Shown piece after piece: positions 1 through 8,726 of a stretch of 33,570 nt of DNA. The DNA lies in the NCBI RefSeq assembly GCF_946481715.1, contig NZ_CAMLOV010000048.1, positions 1 through 33,570 on the forward strand, written 5' to 3'. Positions within the stretch are counted from its first letter, which is position 1. Each line of letters begins with the position of its first letter. The position numbers were made by a program, and so were the translations under genes. Below the pieces are notes generated by a model, which was given only the letters and a program-made list of their open reading frames with translations, made no database searches and had not been told where the DNA came from. This DNA comes from an uncultured Mucilaginibacter sp. GTDB taxonomy: Bacteria; Bacteroidota; Bacteroidia; Sphingobacteriales; Sphingobacteriaceae.

Positions 1-48
1 CGAGATCCTGTCAAGTGACTGGAGTTCAGACGTGTGCTCTTCCGATCT
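1..48 (+). other. Illumina sequencing adapter remnant at contig end
   Basis: Bases 15-48 match the TruSeq/multiplexing read-2 adapter from GTGACTGGAGTTCAG to its usual end GCTCTTCCGATCT. Bases 1-6 (CGAGAT) match the end of the P7 primer, and bases 7-14 (CCTGTCAA) occupy the position of an 8-base index. This is not genomic DNA. Translated in frame it gives MTGVQTCALPI, a peptide seen in databases as adapter contamination. Genomic sequence starts at about base 49. Confidence 0.98.
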
Positions 49-1667
49 TTTACTTAACGGGTTTGGGCGCGGCGGCAACGGCGCTGCCAAACTTATCGGC
101 ATTCGGCAAAAACATCGATGTGCAGGATGCCCTTAACCCGGTGGACGCCAAAATTAAAAAGGAACTATCCGATGCCGGGTTAAACGCTGCCAAATCCGCA
201 GGTGCAACCTACGCCGATGTGCGCATTGGGCGCTACCTTAACCAATTTGTCATCACCCGCGAAAACCGGGTGCTTAACGTGGCCAATACCGAAAGTTATG
301 GCGTGGGCATCCGCGTTATTGCCAACGGTTGCTGGGGCTTTGCGGCTACCAACGATGTAACCAAAGATGGTATCGCCAAAACCGCCAAACGTGCCGTTGC
401 CGTTGCAAAAGCAAATGCCAAACTGGGCAGTGCGCCGGTACAGCTGGCCCCGCAAAAAGGCTATGGCGAGGTAAGCTGGAAAACACCTATCGAAAAAAAC
501 GCTTTTGAGGTGCCGATAAAAGAAAAGGTAGACCTACTGCTGGGCGCCAATGCTATTGCAATGGGCGCGGGCGCAAATTTTGTAAACTCCACCATCTTCG
601 CGGTGAACGAGCAAAAATATTTTGCCAGTACTGATGGCTCGTATATCGACCAGGACATTCACCGCTTGTTCCCAAGCTTTACCGTAACCAAGATAGACCC
701 AACCAAAGGCTCGTTTGAAACTCGGGGGGCTTTAAGCTCCCCGGTAGGCATGGGTTACGAATATTTAACGCCAAAAGCTTCAGAAACCATTGGAGGGATC
801 ACCCCGCGGTATAAAAACCGCTACGATATGCTGGAAGATATCAAGTTTGCCACAAAACAGGCAGGTGAAAAGCTTGCAGCAAAATCGGTAGACCCCGGTA
901 AGTACGACCTGGTGCTGGATCCAACCCATCTATGGTTAACCATACACGAATCGGTTGGACACCCAACAGAGCTCGACCGCGTACTTGGTTACGAGGCTAA
1001 TTACGCCGGTACCAGTTTTTTAACCTTAGACAAATGGAAAGCCGGAAACTTTAAGTTCGGCAGCGATAAAGTGAATGTTGTTGGCGATAAGCTGCAGGTT
1101 GGCTCATTAGGCGCTGTTGGTTATGACGATGAGGGCGTGGGTACCAAAAAATGGGATATCATCAAAAATGGTGTGCTGGTAAATTACCAGGCCATCCGCG
1201 ATCAGGCGCATATCATCGGCTTAAAAGAATCGCAGGGTTGCTGCTACGCGCAAAGCTGGCAGGATGTACAGTTCCAGCGCATGCCAAATGTGTCGTTACA
1301 GCCGGGAAAAGAAAAACTAAGCGTGGATGAGATGATCAAAAATGTAGAGAAAGGCGTTTACATCATCGGCAACGGTTCTTTCTCTATCGATCAGCAGCGT
1401 TATAACTTCCAGTTCGGCGGGCAGTTGTTCTATGAGATAAAAGAAGGCAAAATAGTAGGTATGCTAAACGATGTTGCTTACCAGGCCAATACACAGGAGT
1501 TTTGGAACAGCTGCGCCCAGGTTTGCGACGAAAGCGACTACCGCCTTGGCGGCTCGTTTAACGATGGCAAGGGGCAGCCGGGGCAAAGCAGTGCGGTATC
1601 TCACGGCTCATCCACAACAAGGTTTAATGGGGTTAATGTAATCAACACAAAAAGAAAGATCGGGTAA
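49..1667 (+). CDS. tldD: TldD-like metalloprotease, 5'-truncated by adapter
   Basis: Zinc metalloprotease of the TldD/PmbA family (peptidase U62). TldD/TldE heterodimers degrade unfolded or modified peptides. The active-site motif HESVGH (HExxxH) is encoded at 945-962. The conserved C-terminal part, rich in Gly and with FGGQLFYEIKEGK near 1410-1450, is also present. The true start is missing: the in-frame GTG at 15 lies in adapter, so about 10-20 native N-terminal residues are lost. The first genomic residues (YLTGLGAAATALPNLSAFG) look like the hydrophobic and cleavage part of a Tat signal peptide, which suggests export, but the twin-arginine part is not in the window. The stop is 4 bases before the TldE-like partner, so the two are almost certainly one operon. 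The family call is firm; export is inference. Confidence 0.92.
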
Positions 1668-1671
1668 AAAC

Positions 1672-3003
1672 ATGGCTATATATACAAAAGAACAGGCACA
1701 GGCTTTATTAAAGAAAGTGCTTAGCTATTCCAAAGCCGATGAGTGCGAGGCAAGCCTCGGCGGTGGCGACGAGGGTAACGTGCGCTACGCGCTAAACGCC
1801 GTTTCAACCGCAGGCGATATTAGCAGCGTCAGTTTATCGGTTACCTCTGTATACGGCAAAAAAGCAGGCTCGGCCTCTATCAATGAATTCGATGATGCCG
1901 CTTTAGAGCGTGTGGTACGCCGCTCGGAAGAACTGGCACAGTTTGCACCGGAAAATTCGGAGTACATGCCGATGCTTGGCCAATCGGAATTTAAAGAAGC
2001 GATAACCTATAACGCCAACACTGCCGCTATGACACCCGAGAGCCGCGCCGAAATGGTGGGCAAAAGCCTGGCAATAACCAAAGAAGCTAAGCTAAACGCG
2101 GCAGGCTTTTTAAATAACTCGAACAGTTTTAGTGCGGTAATGAATTCTAAAGGCTTATTTGCCTATAGCAAAAGTACCGATGTTTATTTTTCGGTAACCA
2201 CCCGTAACGATGCAGGTACTACATCAGGCTATGCAGCCCGCGGCTTTACAGATGTAAGCAAGCTGGATACAGCCTCGGCAACCCGCGTAGCAACTATGAA
2301 AGCCAATGCCTCTATTGGTGCAAAAGCCCTTGAGCCGGGGAAATATACCGTGATACTGGAGCCCGTTGCAGCAACTTATATGCTGGAGAATATGTTCCGT
2401 TTTGATGCGCGCAGCGCCGAAGAAGGGCGCAGCTTTTTAAGTAAAAAAGGTGGCGGTACCCGTTTGGGTGAGCAATTGATGGACCCCAAAGTAACCATCT
2501 ATTCGGACCCTTTTAATCCAGACCTGCCCGGCCCAACCTGGGGTAGCGATGGCCTGCCACGCGAGAAAACAATGTGGATAGATAAAGGCGTGGTGAAAAA
2601 CTTATCGTACTCCCGTTTTTGGGCGCAAAAAAAGGGGGTGGCTCCAATACCGGGCCCAAGCAATATTATTATGGAAGGCGGCGATGCCACTTTGGAAGAA
2701 CTCATCAAAAGCACAGAGCGCGGCATATTAGTTTCGCGGCTGTGGTATATCCGTATGGTTGATCCGCAATCGCTGCTGCTAACCGGGCTCACCCGCGATG
2801 GTACATTTTACATCGAGAACGGCAAGATCAAGTTCCCGGTAAAAAACTTCAGGTTTAACGAAAGCCCGGTAATTATGCTGAACAACCTCGAGGCATTGGG
2901 CAAACAGGAGCGCAGCATCAGTGTAGAAAGCTACCGCAGCTATCTGATACCGCCGATGAAGATAAGGGACTTTACGTTTAGCTCGTTATCAGACGCAGTT
3001 TAA
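1672..3003 (+). CDS. pmbA: TldE/PmbA-like partner of the TldD protease
   Basis: This 443-residue protein belongs to the TldD/PmbA family but lacks HExxxH, as expected for the non-catalytic TldE (PmbA) subunit that completes the TldD active site. Family features include the central EPGKYTVILEPVA segment (about residue 221 on), the GLPREKTMWIDKGVVKN region, and a C-terminus with TRDGTFYIENGKIKFPVKNF. It starts 4 bases after the TldD stop codon and is followed by a strong hairpin terminator, so tldD-tldE form a two-gene transcript end. No signal peptide is visible at its N-terminus (MAIYTKEQAQALLKK), in contrast to the apparent export signal of the upstream partner. Confidence 0.92.
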   Translation: MAIYTKEQAQALLKKVLSYSKADECEASLGGGDEGNVRYALNAVSTAGDISSVSLSVTSVYGKKAGSASINEFDDAALERVVRRSEELAQFAPENSEYMPMLGQSEFKEAITYNANTAAMTPESRAEMVGKSLAITKEAKLNAAGFLNNSNSFSAVMNSKGLFAYSKSTDVYFSVTTRNDAGTTSGYAARGFTDVSKLDTASATRVATMKANASIGAKALEPGKYTVILEPVAATYMLENMFRFDARSAEEGRSFLSKKGGGTRLGEQLMDPKVTIYSDPFNPDLPGPTWGSDGLPREKTMWIDKGVVKNLSYSRFWAQKKGVAPIPGPSNIIMEGGDATLEELIKSTERGILVSRLWYIRMVDPQSLLLTGLTRDGTFYIENGKIKFPVKNFRFNESPVIMLNNLEALGKQERSISVESYRSYLIPPMKIRDFTFSSLSDAV

Positions 3004-3011
3004 TAATATCT

Positions 3012-3040
3012 ACATCCCCGCAAGGGGATGTTTTGTTTTA
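3012..3040 (+). terminator. Rho-independent terminator after tldD-tldE
   Basis: A perfect 8-bp stem, ACATCCCC (3012-3019) and GGGGATGT (3024-3031), with a GCAA tetraloop. It is followed by TTTTGTTTT. Confidence 0.88.
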
Positions 3041-3078
3041 CAGCTTTGGTTAATTATTTTTAGCCTAAACAATTGCCA

Positions 3079-3729
3079 ATGAAAACACCCCGCCCGCCCG
3101 CACAACAACCACAAGGGCCTGCCCCAATAGAAGTATTCAGCAAAAAGGACTGGAAGGATTACCTGCGCGAATCGGTCATGATCGTATTCAGTGTTTTGGT
3201 AGCATTAGCGCTTACCGAGTTGGTAAACTATTTCCACGAAAAGCAAGAAACTGCCGAAATGCTGCTTAACCTCAAAAATGAAATAGTAAAAAACAAACAA
3301 GATGAACAAGAGCAATATACCTATCAAACAAAGGTTTTAAAGAATATCGATTCGGCATTAAGGCATCCCGAATTTTTACGCCAGGTAATACACGATGGCG
3401 AACTACACTTTAAAAATATTGCACCCGACGGTGTTTTGTACCGCGACCTGAGTAAAGTGGCATGGCAGGTAGCGCAGAGCAAAGGCATTATAACGCGGGT
3501 TGATTTTTCGTTGGTAGAAAAACTGACCAATATTTACGAACAGCAAGCCCGCATTGATAAACTGGAGGATGAAATAGCGGCCATTTTACTTAAGCCCGGT
3601 TCCCGTACTGATGCCAACGCGCGCGAAACACTCATCCTGATGCGTGACGGCTACCACGGTTGGGCCTACGACCGCGCGCCAGAGCTGATTAACGATTACG
3701 GGCAGGCAATAAAAGCGCTGGAGGAGTGA
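3079..3729 (+). CDS. Hypothetical single-pass membrane protein with coiled coil
   Basis: A 216-residue protein from the ATG at 3079 (a TTG six bases upstream is less likely). A proline-rich N-terminus (residues 1-16) is followed by one transmembrane helix at about residues 32-50 (MIVFSVLVALALTEL). After it comes a charged helical region with coiled-coil character (about 53-85, beginning HEKQETAEMLLNLKNEI). The layout of one helix followed by a KxE-rich helix resembles small Bacteroidota membrane families such as DUF6090, but I cannot assign it firmly. No catalytic motif is visible. It stands alone after the tldE terminator and about 100 bases before the kinase gene on the same strand. Confidence 0.75.
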   Translation: MKTPRPPAQQPQGPAPIEVFSKKDWKDYLRESVMIVFSVLVALALTELVNYFHEKQETAEMLLNLKNEIVKNKQDEQEQYTYQTKVLKNIDSALRHPEFLRQVIHDGELHFKNIAPDGVLYRDLSKVAWQVAQSKGIITRVDFSLVEKLTNIYEQQARIDKLEDEIAAILLKPGSRTDANARETLILMRDGYHGWAYDRAPELINDYGQAIKALEE

Positions 3730-3832
3730 TGTAAATTTGAAATGATAAAGCAATATAAACGCTAACAATATTTTAACGCTATGCTCTAAACAATGGCGTT
3801 TTTTGTTTCTTTGCAACCCCAAATTTTATTTC

Positions 3833-4834
3833 ATGCCTCTTTTCCCGGTTATCAGTTCTATTCTATCGGCAAGCCATTTGGCAATATTCCTTCGGGAAAG
3901 GTATGGCCTTTCTGCAAACACCAGTTGCAAGCTCTTAAAAACAGGTATCAATCATAGCTACTTAGTGAGTGATGGTGATGATAAGCGAGTGTTTAGAGTG
4001 TACAGTTTAGAGTGGCGCAGCGAAACGGAAATTAACGAAGAGATCAGGTTGCTCAATTTACTTCGCGATGGTGGTGTTTCGGTTTCTTATCCTCTAAAGG
4101 ATGCCGGCAATAGCTACATGCAGCAAATTGCCGCGCCCGAGGGTATGCGCTTAGGCGTAATGTTTTCTTTTGCTGAAGGTGAGAAATACCTTAATTTATC
4201 TGTAGAACAGCATTACAAAATTGGGGAAACCATGGCCCGCATCCACAGCTTAACGCAGGGCCTGCAACTGCAAAGGGTTAACTACACGCCGAAGGTGGTG
4301 CTTCAGGACCCCTTTGAGTACCTCGGTCAGTTCCTTTCTGCCGGTTCCACTGAAATGAACTGGCTGCTCTCGGCACAGAAATATTTGCTGAATGAGATAG
4401 CCAAAGCCGATGAAAAGCAAATGCGAAAAGGGGCGGTGCATCTCGATATCTGGTTCGACAATATGAATATCACCAAAGAGGGCCAGGCGACTATTTTTGA
4501 TTTCGACTTCTGCGGAAATGGCTGGCTTGCTTATGACATCGCTTATAATATTCTACAGATCCACAGTACCGAAAGGGATGTAACCGAGCGCGAACGGAAA
4601 AAAAAGAGCTTTTTGGAGGGATACGAATCGGTTGCGCTCATCAGCGCCGAAGAAAAGCGTTTGCTGCCCGTTTTAGGTGTAAGCCTTTACTTTTTTTACC
4701 TGGGCGTACAAGCGCAGCGTTTTGATAGCTGGAGCAATGTTTTCTTCAATGAAACCTACTTGAAACGCTTTATCAAAATGTTGGTGAGAATTTTTTTCGA
4801 AGAAAATGTATGTGACGAATTACTTGCGGATTAG
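3833..4834 (+). CDS. APH-family (aminoglycoside/homoserine kinase-like) phosphotransferase
   Basis: A 333-residue protein kinase-like phosphotransferase. The catalytic loop HLDIWFDN has the Brenner-type H203-x-D205 and N210, followed by metal-binding D223-F-D225. An N-terminal lobe with LVSDGDDKRVFRVYSLEWRS contains the likely ATP lysine/strand region. The family includes homoserine kinase II, choline and other small-molecule kinases and resistance kinases; the substrate cannot be read from sequence. I chose ATG 3833 over an upstream in-frame TTG at 3803, because 3806-3813 (TTTCTTTG) resembles a Bacteroidota -7 element and so lies in promoter rather than coding DNA. Its 3' end overlaps the convergent lipoprotein gene by 15 bases. 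Confidence 0.85.
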   Translation: MPLFPVISSILSASHLAIFLRERYGLSANTSCKLLKTGINHSYLVSDGDDKRVFRVYSLEWRSETEINEEIRLLNLLRDGGVSVSYPLKDAGNSYMQQIAAPEGMRLGVMFSFAEGEKYLNLSVEQHYKIGETMARIHSLTQGLQLQRVNYTPKVVLQDPFEYLGQFLSAGSTEMNWLLSAQKYLLNEIAKADEKQMRKGAVHLDIWFDNMNITKEGQATIFDFDFCGNGWLAYDIAYNILQIHSTERDVTERERKKKSFLEGYESVALISAEEKRLLPVLGVSLYFFYLGVQAQRFDSWSNVFFNETYLKRFIKMLVRIFFEENVCDELLAD

Positions 4835-5641
4835 GGCATACTTCAGCGGCCCTAAAACCATTTGCGTAGCTTTTGCATTAGGTTTCACCTCATACAACTC
4901 CAGCGTATCGCCCTTAAACAGGTAGGAATAGGTTGCCTTTTTGCTGCTGAACTCATCGAAGATGATCAGGTCGAGATTATTTAGCGGTCCGGGCTTCAAG
5001 TCGTTCTCCACAAAATACTTTTTAAATCCGCCTAGCCCGCTTACCTGCCCATCGACGGTAAAGCTCACCCTTGCCACTTTTTTCGGTCCATAGGTAAGCA
5101 GGTAACCGCCGGCAATCAGGGCTTTGTTAATGGCGTAGCTAACGCCATCGCTAACGTTTTTATCTGGATTGACTTTATAGATTCGGTTGTACCTGGTTTT
5201 AAATAACTGGTTATTATAAATCTGGTACAGGATTAATGTAGTATCGTCATTGGTAATGGAGTAACCCAGTTCGTCCTCACCAAATTTTAAGGACTGGGGG
5301 TTTTTTACAGGTTTATTTTTAAGCACAACACTACCTGGGTTTTGGTTATCCCAACCCACCGCAACTTTAAGGCTATCGCCGCTGACGGCGTTGCTATCTA
5401 TTTGCATGCCGGTGATGCCGGTTACCAGGTCAACCGCCGCCAAAACCGAGTGCGTTTGTTTTATCTTGTCGATGTAATCGCTCTTCACCCAAACACCCTG
5501 GTATATTGGCGCGAATTTTTTCAACAGGGAAACCGGCGCTGCGGGTTTGGTGGAAACGGGATCATTTGCAGGCTGATTAGGCTTACCCTTACAACCGAGC
5601 AATATAGCGAAGGCAAAAAGCGAAAGCAGTCTTTTTTTCAT
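4820..5641 (-). CDS. Hypothetical lipoprotein
   Basis: A 273-residue protein starting at MKKRLLSLFAFAILLGC, a type II signal peptide with lipobox LLGC (Cys17). A Pro/Ala-rich linker (about residues 20-42) leads into the mature domain. I rejected a longer in-frame start 26 codons upstream because it would place the lipoprotein signal internally. The mature part has beta-rich character (repeated KSLKVAVGW and DTTLILYQIYNNQLFKTRYNRIYK-type strands) and no recognised catalytic motif. It is probably an outer- or inner-membrane-anchored periplasmic protein of unknown role. It is divergent from the dehydrogenase gene (63-base intergenic) and converges on the kinase gene. Confidence 0.85.
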   Translation of the reverse strand: MKKRLLSLFAFAILLGCKGKPNQPANDPVSTKPAAPVSLLKKFAPIYQGVWVKSDYIDKIKQTHSVLAAVDLVTGITGMQIDSNAVSGDSLKVAVGWDNQNPGSVVLKNKPVKNPQSLKFGEDELGYSITNDDTTLILYQIYNNQLFKTRYNRIYKVNPDKNVSDGVSYAINKALIAGGYLLTYGPKKVARVSFTVDGQVSGLGGFKKYFVENDLKPGPLNNLDLIIFDEFSSKKATYSYLFKGDTLELYEVKPNAKATQMVLGPLKYALIRK

Positions 5642-5704
5642 TTGGGGGGATTTACCGGGGCTAAAATACTTAATAATTTCAGCGGATAAGCAGATATTTG
5701 TTTT

Positions 5705-6568
5705 ATGGAGAAACAACACATAGGCTGGATAGGATTGGGGTTAATGGGTACGCCCATGTCGCAGCAATTAATAAAGGCGGGTTACCAGGTAACCGTTTAT
5801 AACAGGAATAAGGATAAGGAAATTTCATTTAAAGAACAAGGCGCAAATACTGCGGCAACCCCGGCAGAATTAATAAAACAAACGGATGTGGTGATCATAA
5901 TGATAACCGATGATAAGGCCATCAACGATATTTTTAAGGGAGAAAGCGGTTTGTTAAGCGCAGGCACTATTGGCAAGGTTATCATCAACATGAGCACCGT
6001 ATCGCCTGCCATCAGTAAAGAAATGGCTGCGCTTTGTGCCCAACAGGGCAATCAATATTTGGATGCCCCGGTATCGGGCAGCGTTAAACAGGCGGAAACA
6101 GCACAACTGGTTATTATGGCTGGAGGCGATACTGCGGCTTTTGAACAAGTTAAGCCGGTGTTGGAAGCGATGGGTAAAAGTGCAGCGCTTATTGGCGATG
6201 TCGGTGCCGGCAACGTAGCCAAGCTGGCCATAAATACGTTGCTAAGTATCCATGCACAGGGACTGGCCGAGGCCGTTTTATTGGCCAAACAAAATGGTAT
6301 TGCGCCTGAGATTTTGCTCAGCCTGCTTAATAACGGCGCTTTAGCAAACCCCTTTATGAAAATAAAAGGTGATGCCATTTTGAGCGATAATTATAGTGCT
6401 GCATTTTCATTAAACAATATCGTAAAGGACTTAAAGCTGGCACAGGGTATAGGTTTATCCACCCCATTGGGCGAGGCCGCCTTAAAAACTTACGAGGCGG
6501 CGCAGGCTGAGTTTGGCGGGGAAGATTTGATTGCGGTGATAAAGCAGGTGGGGAAAAGTAAAATGTGA
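5705..6568 (+). CDS. NAD(P)-dependent beta-hydroxyacid dehydrogenase
   Basis: A 287-residue member of the 3-hydroxyisobutyrate/6-phosphogluconate dehydrogenase-like family, which oxidises beta-hydroxyacids or reduces succinic semialdehyde/glyoxylate. The N-terminal Rossmann fold has GLGLMG (residues 10-15). The substrate motif DAPVSGSVKQAE begins at residue 120. The catalytic lysine is in GNVAKLAINTLL (K173). The all-helical C-terminal domain (about 170-287) completes the family layout at normal length. The residue after the first glycine-rich strand is N (VYNRNKDK), as in NADPH-using members; cofactor preference is inference. It appears to be a single-gene unit. Confidence 0.93.
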   Translation: MEKQHIGWIGLGLMGTPMSQQLIKAGYQVTVYNRNKDKEISFKEQGANTAATPAELIKQTDVVIIMITDDKAINDIFKGESGLLSAGTIGKVIINMSTVSPAISKEMAALCAQQGNQYLDAPVSGSVKQAETAQLVIMAGGDTAAFEQVKPVLEAMGKSAALIGDVGAGNVAKLAINTLLSIHAQGLAEAVLLAKQNGIAPEILLSLLNNGALANPFMKIKGDAILSDNYSAAFSLNNIVKDLKLAQGIGLSTPLGEAALKTYEAAQAEFGGEDLIAVIKQVGKSKM

Positions 6569-6623
6569 TAGTTGATGTATATACAACCCAACAATCACAA
6601 CTCCAACCTTCCAACAAAATCCG

Positions 6624-6631
6624 TATTTTTG
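6624..6631 (+). promoter_or_regulatory. Candidate Bacteroidota -7 promoter element for ispG
   Basis: TATTTTTG is an exact match to TAnnTTTG, 25 bases before the ispG start codon. No clear TTTG -33 element is found at the usual distance, so confidence is modest. Confidence 0.4.
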
Positions 6632-6656
6632 CAGCTTATTAATTCCACCCCTGCAA

Positions 6657-8726
6657 ATGAATGCTGATGCTGTGAAAATGCTGCAAGGCCGTTACTGTAA
6701 TTCGTTAACCGAATACTCCCGTTTTGTTACGCGCGAGGTTTTCATCGGCGATGTGCCCATGGGTGGCAATAACCCTATCCGCATCCAAAGCATGACTACT
6801 ACCGATACCATGGACACCCTTGGTACCGTAGAGCAAAGCATCCGCATGGTTGATGCAGGCTGCGAGTATGTACGTATCACCGCGCCCAGCATTAAAGAGG
6901 CTAACAATCTTGCGGAGATTAAAAAACAGCTGCGCCAGCGTGGTTATACTGTGCCGCTGGTTGCAGATATCCATTTTACGCCCAACGCCGCAGAGGTGGC
7001 TGCACGCATAGTAGAAAAGGTGCGCGTAAACCCAGGCAACTATGCCGATAAAAAAAAATTTGACCAGATAGACTATACCGATGCCCAATATCGTGGCGAA
7101 CTGGAGCGCATCTTCCAGAAATTTACACCGCTGGTAAAGATATGTAAGGAATACGGCACTGCCATGCGCATCGGCACCAACCACGGCTCATTAAGCGACC
7201 GCATCATGAGCCGCTACGGCGATACGCCGCAGGGTATGGTAGAGAGCGCCATGGAGTTCATGCGCATGTGCGAAACACTGGGTTATTATAACCTCGTGGT
7301 ATCTATGAAAAGCAGCAACCCGCAGGTAATGGTACAGGCTTATCGCCTGCTGGTACAAACCATGGTGGCCGAAGGCATGAACTACCCGCTGCACCTGGGA
7401 GTAACCGAGGCCGGCGACGGCGAAGACGGGCGTATAAAATCTGCCGTAGGCATTGGTACTTTATTGGAAGATGGGCTTGGCGACACCGTACGCGTATCCC
7501 TTACCGAAGAACCGGAGGCAGAAGCACCCGTTGCCATTGCGCTGGTGAACAGATATTTGAAAAGGAGTCAAGAATCAAGAATCAAGAATCAAGATAGCGG
7601 ATTAAATACCCTCTCACCTTTGGAGGCTCCCAGGGTGACTCTACACAATCCCTACGAATACAAAAAACGCGAAACCTATGAGGCTAATGCCTTTATCGGC
7701 GGGCATATGGTGCCAAGAGTTGTTGTGGATATTTCGCAGGCCAACTTAAAAGACCCCGCTATACTGAATGCCGCGGGTTACTTGTATTCGCCACTGCTGG
7801 ATAAATACAACATGGCCGAGCAATCGGTAGATTTTGTTTACATGGGCGATAGTTTGCCATCGTTTACTTTACCCGGCAACTTAAAACAGCTTTATAATTA
7901 TGCCACCTGGCAAAAACTCGCCAACAAAACCCTTTGCCACCCGGTATTTACTTTGCAGGAATATATTGCTGCGGACGCCAACCGTACATCAGCCTTAAAC
8001 CTGGTGAGGATAAGCAATGCAGATTTGGAAACCGAAGCATTCGGTTTATTGCCGGTGGATAAAAGCCTGGTTTTCGTACTGGAAACCAATCAGCTTCACG
8101 GCATGGCGGACCAGCGTACGTTCTTCCTTAAATTGGAAGAGTTTGGTTTGGATGTGCCGGTGATAGTAAAGAGGAGTTACACTTTTGAGTCGGAAAGTCC
8201 GGAAGTCGGAAAGTTCGAAGATAGCTCTGGTCTCATATCTCATATCTCAAATCTCACATCTAATTTACAGCTATACGCCGCTACCGATCTCGGTGCTTTA
8301 TTAGTTGATGGCTTTGGCGACGGCGTATGGATTGATGCCCCGCAGATAGAAACTTCGGTTATCACCTCAACCGCCTTTGGGATATTGCAGGCCACCCGTT
8401 CGCGTATTTCCAAAACAGAATACATCAGCTGCCCCAGCTGCGGGCGTACGCTGTTCGATCTGATGATCACCACGCAGATGATCCGCAGCCGCACCAGCCA
8501 CCTAAAAGGGCTCAAAATTGGCATCATGGGCTGCATAGTAAACGGCCCCGGCGAAATGGCCGATGCCGATTATGGTTACGTAGGTTCGGGAACAGATAAG
8601 GTAACGCTTTACCGCGGCAAAGAAGCCGTGAAGAAAAACATCAACTCTGCCAACGCGCTGGATGAACTCATCGGCATTATTAAGGATGATGGTAACTGGA
8701 TAGAACCTGTAGAATATGTTAAGTAA
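6657..8726 (+). CDS. ispG: 4-hydroxy-3-methylbut-2-enyl diphosphate synthase (GcpE)
   Basis: Iron-sulfur enzyme of the MEP isoprenoid pathway that converts MEcPP to HMBPP. At 689 residues it is the long three-domain form known in Bacteroidota and plants: an N-terminal TIM barrel (about 15-300), an inserted middle domain (about 320-575) and a C-terminal [4Fe-4S] domain. Ligands are visible as C592-P-S-C595 and C626, followed by IVNGPGE with E633. Two low-complexity heptamer tracts lie inside the gene: 7568-7595 at the barrel/insert boundary and 8188-8258 within the insert. They resemble intergenic repeats yet keep the frame open. The 3' end overlaps the Sel1-repeat gene by 11 bases. Confidence 0.97.
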   Translation: MNADAVKMLQGRYCNSLTEYSRFVTREVFIGDVPMGGNNPIRIQSMTTTDTMDTLGTVEQSIRMVDAGCEYVRITAPSIKEANNLAEIKKQLRQRGYTVPLVADIHFTPNAAEVAARIVEKVRVNPGNYADKKKFDQIDYTDAQYRGELERIFQKFTPLVKICKEYGTAMRIGTNHGSLSDRIMSRYGDTPQGMVESAMEFMRMCETLGYYNLVVSMKSSNPQVMVQAYRLLVQTMVAEGMNYPLHLGVTEAGDGEDGRIKSAVGIGTLLEDGLGDTVRVSLTEEPEAEAPVAIALVNRYLKRSQESRIKNQDSGLNTLSPLEAPRVTLHNPYEYKKRETYEANAFIGGHMVPRVVVDISQANLKDPAILNAAGYLYSPLLDKYNMAEQSVDFVYMGDSLPSFTLPGNLKQLYNYATWQKLANKTLCHPVFTLQEYIAADANRTSALNLVRISNADLETEAFGLLPVDKSLVFVLETNQLHGMADQRTFFLKLEEFGLDVPVIVKRSYTFESESPEVGKFEDSSGLISHISNLTSNLQLYAATDLGALLVDGFGDGVWIDAPQIETSVITSTAFGILQATRSRISKTEYISCPSCGRTLFDLMITTQMIRSRTSHLKGLKIGIMGCIVNGPGEMADADYGYVGSGTDKVTLYRGKEAVKKNINSANALDELIGIIKDDGNWIEPVEYVK
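7568..7595 (+). repeat. Heptamer tandem repeat inside ispG (TCAAGAA x4)
   Basis: Four consecutive 7-base units (TCAAGAA three times, then TCAAGAT) at 7568, 7575, 7582 and 7589. A 7-base period is out of step with codons, so each unit is read in a different frame, giving the hydrophilic stretch SQESRIKNQD at about residues 304-313. Confidence 0.9.
8188..8258 (+). repeat. Second heptamer-type low-complexity tract inside ispG
   Basis: Bases 8188-8217 are built from AGTCGGAA/AGTCCGGA-like units. Bases 8231-8258 are four heptamers: TCTCATA, TCTCATA, TCTCAAA, TCTCACA. The encoded peptide (about residues 511-534) is Ser/Glu-rich then Ser/His/Asn-rich, with no conserved core look. Confidence 0.85.

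Noticed and set aside
15..50. GTG start and N-terminus MTGVQTCALPIF for the first gene
   Set aside because: It lies in Illumina adapter sequence, so it is not a native start.
3803..3832. TTG start extending the APH-family kinase by ten residues
   Set aside because: The region looks like promoter DNA, and ATG 3833 gives a normal family N-terminus.
4820..4834. Overlap of kinase and lipoprotein genes as a sign of a frameshift
   Set aside because: The genes converge and both ends are intact; a 15-base tail overlap is ordinary.
7568..7595. CRISPR-like or tandem array
   Set aside because: Units are only 7 bases with no spacers, and the tract is inside ispG coding sequence.
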